A stretch of 6,940 nt of DNA from Candidatus Bathyarchaeota archaeon (lineage in GTDB: Archaea > Asgardarchaeota > Lokiarchaeia > Sigyniarchaeales > Sigyniarchaeaceae), in assembly GCA_014729935.1 (NCBI GenBank), contig WJJB01000158.1, positions 1 through 6,940 on the forward strand, in the 5' to 3' direction. How positions within the stretch are numbered: position 1 is the stretch's first letter; each line of letters begins with the position of its first letter. The notes below the pieces were generated by a model. That model worked only from the letters and a program-made list of their open reading frames with translations, did not search any database and was not told the DNA's origin. Below are positions 1-6,385 of this stretch, piece after piece. The translations under genes and the position numbers were made by a program.

Positions 1-642
1 GTAAATAAGGCCCAGGAAGTAATCATCTTTCTGCCCTGGTTCCCTTTCGATGGTATCCTTGAAATGCCGGTACCCGTGCAACATGACGGCAACCTGCCTC
101 CCGAGATCATCGATATAATTATCGATTTCAACGTTATATCCACCCATGGCCAAGACGCGGCCGGCAATATCTCCCAGCACGGCACATCGTGCCGTTCCTA
201 GGTGTATCGGCTTGTTCGGGTTCGCGCTGGTGTGTTCAACAATCACCTTCTTGCCGGCACCATCATCAATCTCTCCAAATTTCTTCCCATGGCCGATAAT
301 CGCCTCGCGAGTGAGGGTAATGTATGAATCCCATTTTAGGAAGAAATTGAGATAGCCTGGGCCCGCGATTTCGAGCTTGTAGACCAACGAGGGAATATCA
401 CGGTCGAATTCCTCCTTGACACTTGTAGCAATCTGTCTAGGGTTTTGTTTCAATACCCTTGCAAGGCCCATGCAGGTTGGCGAAGATAAATCACCAAACT
501 TGGGATCGGGTGGGATCTCGAATGATATCTCGGGATTTTCAACACCCATGGTTCCAAGAATATCAACAAGTCGAGCTCGTATCACGTCTTGGACTCTCTT
601 GAATGGCTCATCATGCTGGAGACCTTTAGTCGGCTGGCTCAT
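1..642 (-). CDS. argS: Arginyl-tRNA synthetase, N-terminal 214 residues (partial, C-terminus off the left edge)
   Basis: This is a class I aminoacyl-tRNA synthetase that charges tRNA-Arg with arginine in the cytoplasm. I translated the minus strand from the ATG at 642-640. The frame stays open to base 1, so the rest of the protein lies outside the window. Residues about 10-105 form the N-terminal additional (Arg_tRNA_synt_N-like) domain that contacts the tRNA D-loop, with PDPKFGDLSSP near 46-55 and IAGPGYLNFFL near 92-102. The catalytic domain opens with VEHTSANPNKPIHLGTAR (about 135-152), the class I signature region, followed by VEIDNYIDDLGRQ (171-183), which is very typical of ArgRS. The signature reads HLGT rather than the usual HxGH. 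An in-frame TGA two codons before the ATG fixes the start. No Shine-Dalgarno sequence is visible, so translation may be leaderless or nearly so. KMSK and the anticodon-binding domain are not in the window. Confidence 0.95.
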   Translation of the reverse strand, partial: MSQPTKGLQHDEPFKRVQDVIRARLVDILGTMGVENPEISFEIPPDPKFGDLSSPTCMGLARVLKQNPRQIATSVKEEFDRDIPSLVYKLEIAGPGYLNFFLKWDSYITLTREAIIGHGKKFGEIDDGAGKKVIVEHTSANPNKPIHLGTARCAVLGDIAGRVLAMGGYNVEIDNYIDDLGRQVAVMLHGYRHFKDTIEREPGQKDDYFLGLIY

Positions 643-673
643 GAGTACTCAACAAGAAAAGATCACGCTATTA

Positions 674-694
674 GAAAAACCTTCAGTAAAGGTT
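674..694 (-). terminator. Possible hairpin with T-run, minus strand, upstream of argS
   Basis: Read on the minus strand, AACCTT - TACTG - AAGGTT can form a 6-bp stem with a 5-base loop (694 to 678), followed directly by further T residues (about 677-675, then C). The shape resembles an intrinsic terminator or attenuator. It sits only about 35 bases before the argS start, so it could end a short upstream transcript or be an argS leader element. The stem is short and half A/T, and no upstream gene is visible, so this is weak. Confidence 0.2.
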
Positions 695-1052
695 CTTCGA
701 GGTATGCTCCACAGGGCACCGTATTTTTTCTTCTTCGAGAGAAGACCTTCAACTTTGGCTTCATACCAAGATGGGATGTTTTTCACCCCCCCCAATAATA
801 CTATGGCTCACTATAACTCTTTAGCCATCATGGACGCATGATAGCAGGCATCCTACAACAACCCGGCCTGCAATTTCCAAGTCGATAGTAGTCAGATGTA
901 ACAGCAGGAACTAAGGTTTTTCGTGAATGACACTCATGGGAGGAACCGTTGCAAATTAATGAATGGAGCAGACAAGAGCTGCTGGTCGAAACATTGCATC
1001 ACGTGGTACTTTCGAGGGAGCCCCGGTGTTCACGTCGTGGTAGTTCGTCACG

Positions 1053-1060
1053 TAAATATA
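1053..1060 (+). promoter_or_regulatory. TATA box for the ACT-domain gene
   Basis: TAAATATA is centred about 26-27 bases upstream of the ATG at 1083. That is the archaeal spacing from TATA box to transcription start, so the transcript would begin at or next to the start codon (leaderless). This agrees with the absence of a Shine-Dalgarno sequence before 1083. Confidence 0.6.
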
Positions 1061-1082
1061 CTCTCAATACAATCATCAATGG

Positions 1083-1787
1083 ATGCCAATGAGTTATATT
1101 GAAAAAATTTCCATTGCGGAAGCCACGCGCCGGGTAATATGGGCTCGTCCGCTATTGTTAGATGCATTAAAGCAAAACGTGGTCAATTACAAGGCACTTG
1201 CTGAGCTCATTGCTCATGATGTCGAGAAATTACTTGCAGATCATACCAAGATCTCGATCGACTCGATCCAGGCAGCAATCATGAGATACTCCAATGACTT
1301 GAAGCAAGAAAAGAGCCGCTTGGAGGAAAAAATTGGACGGGTTATTGCAGGAACCGTGCTTGAATTGAAGAATGACTTGATCGTGGTAACCATCAAGGAA
1401 GAGGCATTCTTGAAACACAGGGAGGGAATCTTTACCTTGGTGGGAGATGCCAGGTTTTTCCACCTCATCCAGGGCAATAGCACGTTCACCATTATTGCGG
1501 ATCAAGGATTAGAACAAAAGATGCTATCGACCTTCACGCCAGAACAGGTCATCCAACTCACGGGAGACCAGTCCGGACTGGTACTCATCAGTCCAGAAGA
1601 GATCATCGATATCCCTGGTGTCGCATCGTACTTGCATTCCTTGCTAGCGCATCATTCCATTAACATCACGCAGGCACTTTCTTGTTACAAGGATACCATT
1701 CTTATCGTGGATCGCAGGGAGGCACTTCAAGCTTATTCCTTGCTTGAGGAGCAAATCCTGCGATTCAGGAAATTATCGAGATCTTGA
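1083..1787 (+). CDS. Archaeal ACT-domain protein with helical N-terminal domain (234 aa), function unknown
   Basis: This is a soluble protein with no signal peptide or membrane segment. Residues about 8-75 are helical (ARPLLLDALKQNVVNYKAL near 21-39, then ISIDSIQAAIMRYSNDL near 57-73). This resembles the N-terminal part of archaeal ACT-type regulators, in which a winged-helix-like module precedes two beta-alpha-beta units. Residues about 84-160 (GRVIAGTVLELKNDLIVVTI onward) look like a first, degenerate ACT-like repeat. Residues about 166-227 fit a canonical ACT fold: LVLISPEEIIDIPGVASYL, then HSINITQALSCYKDTILIVD and a final helix REALQAYSLLEEQI. ACT domains bind small ligands, often amino acids, and usually regulate enzymes or transcription; the ligand is not readable here. 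The start at 1083 is chosen from the TATA spacing; ATG 1089 is in frame and possible. The gene converges on the next one with only 11 bases between stops, so it is not in that operon. Similar proteins are mostly annotated as hypothetical or DUF7523-like; that family link is from memory. Confidence 0.8.
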   Translation: MPMSYIEKISIAEATRRVIWARPLLLDALKQNVVNYKALAELIAHDVEKLLADHTKISIDSIQAAIMRYSNDLKQEKSRLEEKIGRVIAGTVLELKNDLIVVTIKEEAFLKHREGIFTLVGDARFFHLIQGNSTFTIIADQGLEQKMLSTFTPEQVIQLTGDQSGLVLISPEEIIDIPGVASYLHSLLAHHSINITQALSCYKDTILIVDRREALQAYSLLEEQILRFRKLSRS

Positions 1788-1798
1788 AAATGCATGGG

Positions 1799-3223
1799 TT
1801 ACCGGAAAGTAAACATGTAGATGATCAGATGCTTCAATGCTCGAAGATAAAACAGCACGTGATATATGGATTTAAGGTTCTTGAGTGTTTGCATGATGAA
1901 ATGTGGGGATAGGTAGAATCTTTTCATAACACGGGCTTGATACTTGAATATTTCCGTGAACCCGGGATTGATAATCACGTAATTATATGGATAATTAAAC
2001 ATGTCCCAATCCACGTCCTTGAGTATCCCACGGTCTAATGCCTCATCGTACAACTGCGAACCAGGAAACGGGGTTGCAATCGAATGAGTGACGTAATCCG
2101 GCTTCAAATCCATCAAGAGATGCCCGCTTTTCCTGGCATCATTCATCGTTTCGTCAGGTATGCCATATACAAAGTATAAATAAACGGGAATTCCCACTTG
2201 CTTGGTCATCCTGACGGCATCACGTATTTGCTTGATCGATATACGCTTATTCATGAGTTTCAAGATCCGTGGGCTTCCAGATTCAATGCCATAAGATATA
2301 CGTGTGCAGCCTGCCTTCTTCATCAATTTCAAGAGATCAAGGGACACGCAATCCACCCTTGCGGCGCATCCCCACATGATCTTCAATCCCTCGTCTATCA
2401 TCAAGTTGCAGATTCGCATTACTCGCTTTTTGGAGAGGGTGAAATTGGCATCAGTGATGAAGAAAATCCTGATGTCATGCTCGTGGATCATGTGCTTCAT
2501 TTCGGCTATTACGTTTTCCGGGCTCCTGAGCCTGCATGTTGACTTGTAGATGGTAGAATCAGCACAAAACGTGCAATTGAACGCGCATCCCCTGCTGGTA
2601 ATCATGCTCGATAGATACAAGTCCTTCTTGAAGTAGCCCCCTACCGTGTAAAAACCAATTCTCCTATATGCATCCAAGTCTAAAAGATGTCTCGCAGGGT
2701 AGGGTATTGCATCAATATCTTGAATCAAGGGGCGTTCCTCGGTCACGTGGATCCTTCCAGCATCATCCCTGTAGGCTAATCCCTTGACATTCTCCAAGGA
2801 ACCCCCGGATGCCAACCGCGTAACTAACTCTTGGCAGGTTTTTTCTCCCTCGCCCCGGATGATGTAATCTATTTCCTTGCATTCCTGCAATGTCTTGGAA
2901 GGTAATGCAGAAGCGTGCCAACCGCCAAGCATGATTTTTATCCAGGGAAGGGCGAGTTTGATGATCTTGATGGTCCGGTAGCATGAATTTATGGCAGGTG
3001 TTGTTGAAGTAAACCCTGCAAGATGAAAATCGAGCTCGTGTAACCTTCGTTGTAAATCTTCCACGGTTTCTACCACGTTCATGTCGATGATGCGCACGTC
3101 ATGGCCCGTTGCTTCCAGACACGATGCAATGTATGCCAAGTTTAGTGGCATGTCTGGCAGGCTAATCTCGTTGAATGTGCGCAAGATGAATGAGGATGGT
3201 GGATTCACGAGCAAGATGTTCAT
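1799..3223 (-). CDS. B12-binding-domain radical SAM protein, BchE/HpnR-like (474 aa), third gene of the cluster
   Basis: This is a complete COG1032-type enzyme. Residues 1-165 form a Rossmann-like cobalamin-binding domain: MNILLVNPPS, DMPLNLAYIASCLE (24-37), VRIIDMN (43-49), AGFTSTTPAINS (69-80), LGGWHASALP (99-108) and RGEGE (123-127). It lacks the DxHxxG motif, as most of this class do, so cobalamin would bind without a lower His ligand. The linker LIQDIDAIPYPARHLL leads to the radical SAM barrel with SRGCAFNCTFC, in which C213, C217 and C220 hold the 4Fe-4S cluster that cleaves S-adenosylmethionine. YGIESGSPRIL (311-321) is the usual SAM-contact strand. The C-terminal 40 residues form amphipathic to hydrophobic helices ending HLIIYMFTFR. 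GGAG seven bases before the ATG supports the start. It lies 18 bases after the stop of the gene starting at 4696, so the two are surely cotranscribed. Methylation or another radical carbon modification is likely; the substrate is unknown. Confidence 0.9.
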   Translation of the reverse strand: MNILLVNPPSSFILRTFNEISLPDMPLNLAYIASCLEATGHDVRIIDMNVVETVEDLQRRLHELDFHLAGFTSTTPAINSCYRTIKIIKLALPWIKIMLGGWHASALPSKTLQECKEIDYIIRGEGEKTCQELVTRLASGGSLENVKGLAYRDDAGRIHVTEERPLIQDIDAIPYPARHLLDLDAYRRIGFYTVGGYFKKDLYLSSMITSRGCAFNCTFCADSTIYKSTCRLRSPENVIAEMKHMIHEHDIRIFFITDANFTLSKKRVMRICNLMIDEGLKIMWGCAARVDCVSLDLLKLMKKAGCTRISYGIESGSPRILKLMNKRISIKQIRDAVRMTKQVGIPVYLYFVYGIPDETMNDARKSGHLLMDLKPDYVTHSIATPFPGSQLYDEALDRGILKDVDWDMFNYPYNYVIINPGFTEIFKYQARVMKRFYLSPHFIMQTLKNLKSIYHVLFYLRALKHLIIYMFTFR

Positions 3224-3230
3224 GTTCTTT

Positions 3231-3234
3231 CTCC
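3231..3234 (-). promoter_or_regulatory. Ribosome-binding site of the third radical SAM gene
   Basis: The minus strand reads GGAG followed by AAAGAAC and the ATG at 3223, an ideal spacing of seven bases. It sits in the 18-base gap after the upstream stop codon. It confirms the start and shows Shine-Dalgarno-led translation for an internal operon gene, in contrast to the leaderless first genes. Confidence 0.65.
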
Positions 3235-3241
3235 AGCGAGT

Positions 3242-4696
3242 TCATTTAACCTTCCGAAGTACTTCTTTAAGCACGTTTTTGAATCCCAAGATGTGGTTCC
3301 ATAACTCCGATAACGAACGAATGCGTTTCAACCGCTTCAGGAAGTACCTTGGCCTGAAATAGAACCGGCGGTAGGCCTCACTCAAGAGTTCATCCAATTT
3401 TTTCCTATCATATTCCTTGGTGGTAAATATGATCCTGGGTATATACTTGATCTTACCACGGATGAAATCTGTAATAACTTCCGGTGAAGCCAAACCTTGT
3501 TCCATGGCGATGTCCATCATGTCTGTTCCCGGACCAGCAGTTGCAATGGTGAATACTGCGAAATCTGAATCGAGCGCGATGGCGAGATTAATTGTTTTCT
3601 GGATGGATGCCAAGGTATCCCCTGGGCAACCAATCATGTAATTGATAAGAATCTCCAACCCAGCTTTTTTCGCCCAAGCAACAGCATTGCGGGCTTGGGA
3701 TAGCGTGATGCCCTTTCGCAATATCTTGAGCACCCGTTCGTCTCCAGACTCCACCCCAAACTGTATCCTGACACAACCAGCCGCTCGCATCCAATGAAAT
3801 AATTCCTTGCTAACGCAATCTACCCTGGTAGATGCCTCCCACGTGATGTCTATATCCCGAAGCATGATCTCTTTACAGATCTCTATAGCACGGGGAACCG
3901 AGACGGAAAACGTGGAATCGACAAACATGATCTCCTTGATACCAAGCGTGTACCGGATGTGCTCTATCTCATCACACACGTTAGCAACGGAACGCTTCCG
4001 GTATGGTGATTCTTTCACGCAATAAAGGCAATTGAATGGGCATCCACGGCTCGTTATCATGGTAGTAATGACATTTCTTTTACTTGTATTGGACACGTAG
4101 TGATTAATCGGCATTAAATGCCTTGCAGGAAAAGGTAATTCATCCAAGTCTCGAATGTAATCTCGCGGGGAGGTAATGATTGTCTTCCCATCCTCCTTGA
4201 ACACTATGCTATCCACCCCGTACAAATCCTCCTGTTTTTCCAAAGCATCTAGCAATCTGATAATCGTGTATTCTCCCTCGCCAATCACTCCGATGTCAAA
4301 TCCCGGAAATGCCATGATGTCTTCAGGATAGATTTCCATGTTGATGCCACCAATGATAACCTTACTTCCATCATTAATCTCATGCACGATGCTTGCTATC
4401 TTCTTCGCCGGGACAAGAGAAGACATATCTGTCGTGATACCAATGAGATTAACCGGATTCCCCTGGTAAAATTGCCGGAACTCATGATAATGCATATTCA
4501 TGGCAAACATGTCTAAATATACAACATGATATCCCTTCTCCTCCAACATGGATGCCACGTATCCCAAACCAAGAGCGGGGTACTTCCGTATCGATGTGAG
4601 CAATGGGGTATTGGTGATGATGCTTACATATTGTTCCTCAACAGGAGGTACAATGAGTAGGATGCGTGGTTTTTCACTATCGTGGCTTCGTGACAT
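3242..4696 (-). CDS. Divergent B12-binding-domain radical SAM protein (484 aa), middle gene of the cluster
   Basis: It has the same two-domain plan as its neighbours. The N-terminal Rossmann-like domain (about 10-175) has RILLIVPPVEEQYVS, KYPALGLGYVASMLEEKGY (39-56), VVYLDMF (58-64), LIGITTD (84-90) and a GEGE loop (139-142). The radical SAM barrel follows the linker RDLDELPFPARHLMP and carries SRGCPFNCLYC with C219, C223 and C226, then FVDSTFSV (258-265) and FGVESGDERVL (313-323). Two departures stand out. The GGxH(A/P)S loop of its neighbours reads GGINMEIYP (116-124), without the His. The late barrel motif PxPGS(Q/E)LxD becomes AGPGTDMMD. The C-terminus is a basic amphipathic tail (RRFYFRPRYFLKRLKRIR, 443-460) of the kind common in HpnR-like enzymes. 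It is translationally close to the next gene and follows the gene starting at 6266 after a 112-base gap. It probably acts on a different step or substrate from its paralogues; it could bind cobalamin differently or not at all. Confidence 0.88.
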   Translation of the reverse strand: MSRSHDSEKPRILLIVPPVEEQYVSIITNTPLLTSIRKYPALGLGYVASMLEEKGYHVVYLDMFAMNMHYHEFRQFYQGNPVNLIGITTDMSSLVPAKKIASIVHEINDGSKVIIGGINMEIYPEDIMAFPGFDIGVIGEGEYTIIRLLDALEKQEDLYGVDSIVFKEDGKTIITSPRDYIRDLDELPFPARHLMPINHYVSNTSKRNVITTMITSRGCPFNCLYCVKESPYRKRSVANVCDEIEHIRYTLGIKEIMFVDSTFSVSVPRAIEICKEIMLRDIDITWEASTRVDCVSKELFHWMRAAGCVRIQFGVESGDERVLKILRKGITLSQARNAVAWAKKAGLEILINYMIGCPGDTLASIQKTINLAIALDSDFAVFTIATAGPGTDMMDIAMEQGLASPEVITDFIRGKIKYIPRIIFTTKEYDRKKLDELLSEAYRRFYFRPRYFLKRLKRIRSLSELWNHILGFKNVLKEVLRKVK

Positions 4697-4808
4697 GCGG
4701 GTTACTCCAGATTCTAATGTAATTCAGGTTGTTAAATATCTTGTGGGGAACTATCGAGATTGACTTGGATAAGTGCCTCGTATTCTGGTTATTTTCCCTC
4801 ATCCATAG
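4697..4808 (-). promoter_or_regulatory. 112-base gap with a possible internal promoter and GGAG ribosome-binding site
   Basis: On the minus strand GATATTTAAC (4740-4731) is a TATA-like box about 39 bases before the ATG at 4696, predicting a leader of roughly 13 bases. GGAG at 4708-4705 is eight bases before the ATG and would lie in that short leader. The gap is much larger than the 18 bases of the next junction, and no strong terminator hairpin with T-run is visible. The middle and third genes may therefore be transcribed both by read-through from 6266 and from this internal promoter. Confidence 0.35.
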
Positions 4809-6266
4809 TCACCCGCGTGTCAAGATGGCATACAGCATTGCGAGAAATGCACGCACGTAAAACTTGAAATGCCTGAATGATTTCAAGTCCAGCAGCACTT
4901 TCTTCAGGAAAGAAATACTGAAATAATAATCAATCATGATCAGTCTCTGGAAATGCCGAATTTTTTCCAGTGGGAGGTTACGGAACGAGAAATCTCGTGA
5001 TTCCACGTATTCAACAGTAAAATAAAAGTCACTCCAGGTAATCCTCTTTTTTTCCGACTCTGGTAATGCTTGGAAATAGCGATCGAATAGCTCGGAACCA
5101 GGAAGTGGTTTGGTGAGATTCAAATACACGTTATCCGGGGATAGATCCTTGATTAATTTCCACGAGGCCACGATATCCTCTTCCCGCTCCCCGGGTAATC
5201 CCAACATCATGTTAATAATAACCAAGATGCCTGCTTCCTTTGTCATTTGAATCACCTTGTGAGCTTGCGATAACTTAATCCTCTTGTTGATCTTTTTCAA
5301 TATTCGTGGACTCCCAGATTCCACGCCGTAATAAATCCGGTAACACCCTGTCGCTTTCATCAACCTGAGCAATCCAGGGGGGATAGTGTCCACCCGTGCT
5401 TGGCAACCCCACTTGATCTTGATGTGTTCCTTTATAAGTGTTCTGCAGAAAAGATACACCCTTTCTGGCTTCTGGAGGAAATCCGGATCGATGATACCGA
5501 AGAAATTGATTCCGTAGTGCTTTTTCATGAATTTAATTTCCTCAATCACATTTTCAATTGATCGGTACCTGGTGGTTTGCCTGTACATTAAACCATCGGC
5601 GCAAAAGAGGCAATTAAATGGGCAACCTCGACTGGTAATGAGCAGGGAAAACTTATCATCCTTTGAAAATACTGCCCCAAGGTTCGACATATCTTCCGGG
5701 TACTCGTCCATGGGAAGAAGATGAACTGCGGGGAAGGGTAGGGTGTCTAAATCCTGAATTAAGGGTCTGGCAGGTGTGCTTTCAATCCCCCCTTCCTTGC
5801 TCTTGAAGGTGAGACCAAGAATCCGTGAAAGAGTCGATGTATCCATTCCGTGAGAGTCGATGGAATTACAGAGTTCGAGAAGTGTCATCTCTCCTTCCCC
5901 CCGGACGATGATGTCGATGCTCGGGCATTCTTCCAAGGTCCTTTCGGGAAGAGCGGATGGATGCCATCCCCCCAAGACGATAATAGTTTCAGGATGCGAG
6001 GTTTTGAACATTCTTGCGAGATGATACGCACTATGAATGTATGGAGTTGTTGCGGTGATGCCAACAAGAGAACTCTTGCATCCCAAGATGCGTTGTTTAA
6101 CCTCCTGTGGATCATGAATGGGATAGAGGTCCAGAATTTGCACGTCATGGCCACCTTGTTCAAGAACTCCAGCAAGATATGCAAGGCTCCATGGGAGACG
6201 CGGCACGCTCACATCTGCCAATAGGCTGGACTCTAACGAAGGGGGATTTACCAAAAGCACCTTCAT
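4809..6266 (-). CDS. B12-binding-domain radical SAM protein, BchE/HpnR-like (485 aa), first gene of the minus-strand cluster
   Basis: This is a complete two-domain enzyme. The cobalamin-binding Rossmann domain (about 1-165) shows MKVLLVNPPS, RLPWSLAYLAGVLEQGGHDV (23-42), ILDLYP (44-49), LVGITATTPYIHSAY (67-81), LGGWHPSALPERTLEEC (98-114) and VRGEGE (121-126). After LIQDLDTLPFPAVHLLP the radical SAM barrel has SRGCPFNCLFCADG with C215, C219 and C222 for the 4Fe-4S cluster, IIDPDF (258-263), WGCQARVD (286-293) and YYGVESGSPRILKKINKRI (312-330). MMLGLPGE and PLPGSELFD follow at the expected places. Motif by motif it is closest to the gene at 1799-3223, not to its immediate neighbour, suggesting a duplication. 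The C-terminus, from about 446, is amphipathic and ends in the hydrophobic helix AFLAMLYAILTRG. The ATG at 6266 is supported by a TATA-like box 26 bases upstream. A radical methylase or a related carbon-remodelling enzyme is likely; the substrate is unknown. Confidence 0.9.
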   Translation of the reverse strand: MKVLLVNPPSLESSLLADVSVPRLPWSLAYLAGVLEQGGHDVQILDLYPIHDPQEVKQRILGCKSSLVGITATTPYIHSAYHLARMFKTSHPETIIVLGGWHPSALPERTLEECPSIDIIVRGEGEMTLLELCNSIDSHGMDTSTLSRILGLTFKSKEGGIESTPARPLIQDLDTLPFPAVHLLPMDEYPEDMSNLGAVFSKDDKFSLLITSRGCPFNCLFCADGLMYRQTTRYRSIENVIEEIKFMKKHYGINFFGIIDPDFLQKPERVYLFCRTLIKEHIKIKWGCQARVDTIPPGLLRLMKATGCYRIYYGVESGSPRILKKINKRIKLSQAHKVIQMTKEAGILVIINMMLGLPGEREEDIVASWKLIKDLSPDNVYLNLTKPLPGSELFDRYFQALPESEKKRITWSDFYFTVEYVESRDFSFRNLPLEKIRHFQRLIMIDYYFSISFLKKVLLDLKSFRHFKFYVRAFLAMLYAILTRG

Positions 6267-6288
6267 TACGCTTTAGATGCAATGAGGG

Positions 6289-6296
6289 TCTAAAAA
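6289..6296 (-). promoter_or_regulatory. TATA-like box for the minus-strand radical SAM operon
   Basis: The minus strand reads TTTTTAGA centred about 26-27 bases before the ATG at 6266, preceded by GAAACG as a plausible BRE. The spacing predicts a leaderless first gene, consistent with the absence of a GGAG motif directly before it. The box is an imperfect TATA match. Confidence 0.4.
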
Positions 6297-6304
6297 CGTT
6301 TCCA

Positions 6305-6325
6305 TGTCTTAGTCTTGAGAAGACA
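6305..6325. repeat. Short inverted repeat between the divergent promoters
   Basis: TGTCTT (6305-6310) and AAGACA (6320-6325) are perfect inverted halves separated by nine bases. They lie between the leftward TATA-like box (6289-6296) and the rightward TATA box (6356-6362). The position suits an operator controlling both directions, but a 6-bp inverted repeat can occur by chance in a region of this size. Confidence 0.25.
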
Positions 6326-6355
6326 CGAGATCATGATTTAAATTCTTGGCAAAGA

Positions 6356-6362
6356 TATATAT
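6356..6362 (+). promoter_or_regulatory. TATA box for the fourth radical SAM gene
   Basis: TATATAT preceded by AAAGA is centred about 27 bases upstream of the GTG at 6386. It is the best TATA match in the window and predicts a leaderless transcript starting at or next to the GTG. Confidence 0.6.
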
Positions 6363-6385
6363 GCTAAAGGAAAAGAAAAAACATT

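Larger units (their letters stand above)
643..1082. other. Intergenic region of about 440 bases between two divergent genes
   Basis: No convincing gene is seen here on either strand. Only very short reading frames occur, such as a 47-codon one at 959-1102 that overlaps the next gene. No tRNA T-arm consensus or other structured RNA was recognised by eye. It should hold the promoters of argS (leftward) and of the ACT-domain gene (rightward). For argS, the minus strand has a T-rich stretch, TTTTTCTAATA, around 671-681, which is a weak TATA-like candidate. Other visible items are a hairpin at 678-694, a run of eight C at 786-793 directly after a T-run, and three TCACGT words at 999-1004, 1030-1035 and 1048-1053. 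The region is long for an archaeal intergenic gap, so an unrecognised non-coding RNA is possible but not shown. Confidence 0.6.

Noticed and set aside
786..793. Run of eight C residues after a T-run
   Set aside because: It is a single homopolymer in non-coding sequence without an associated repeat or gene; it may be chance or an assembly-sensitive site.
416..841. Plus-strand reading frame of 141 codons
   Set aside because: Its first half is antisense to the argS coding sequence, whose translation is unmistakable, and its second half has low-complexity composition (FFFFERR, TPPNN) with no recognisable domain.
643..1082. Possible tRNA or box C/D RNA in the long gap
   Set aside because: No GGTTCGAATCC-like T-arm was found on either strand, and no correctly spaced box C and box D pair was found.
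959..1102. 47-codon plus-strand reading frame starting ATG at 959
   Set aside because: It overlaps the TATA box and start of the ACT-domain gene in another frame, has an unusual composition and shows no ribosome-binding site.
1799..6266. Naming the radical SAM genes as GDGT ring synthase, hopanoid methylase or BchE
   Set aside because: Only family-level motifs are visible. Subfamily assignment needs a phylogeny, and the lipid link rests on tail hydrophobicity alone.
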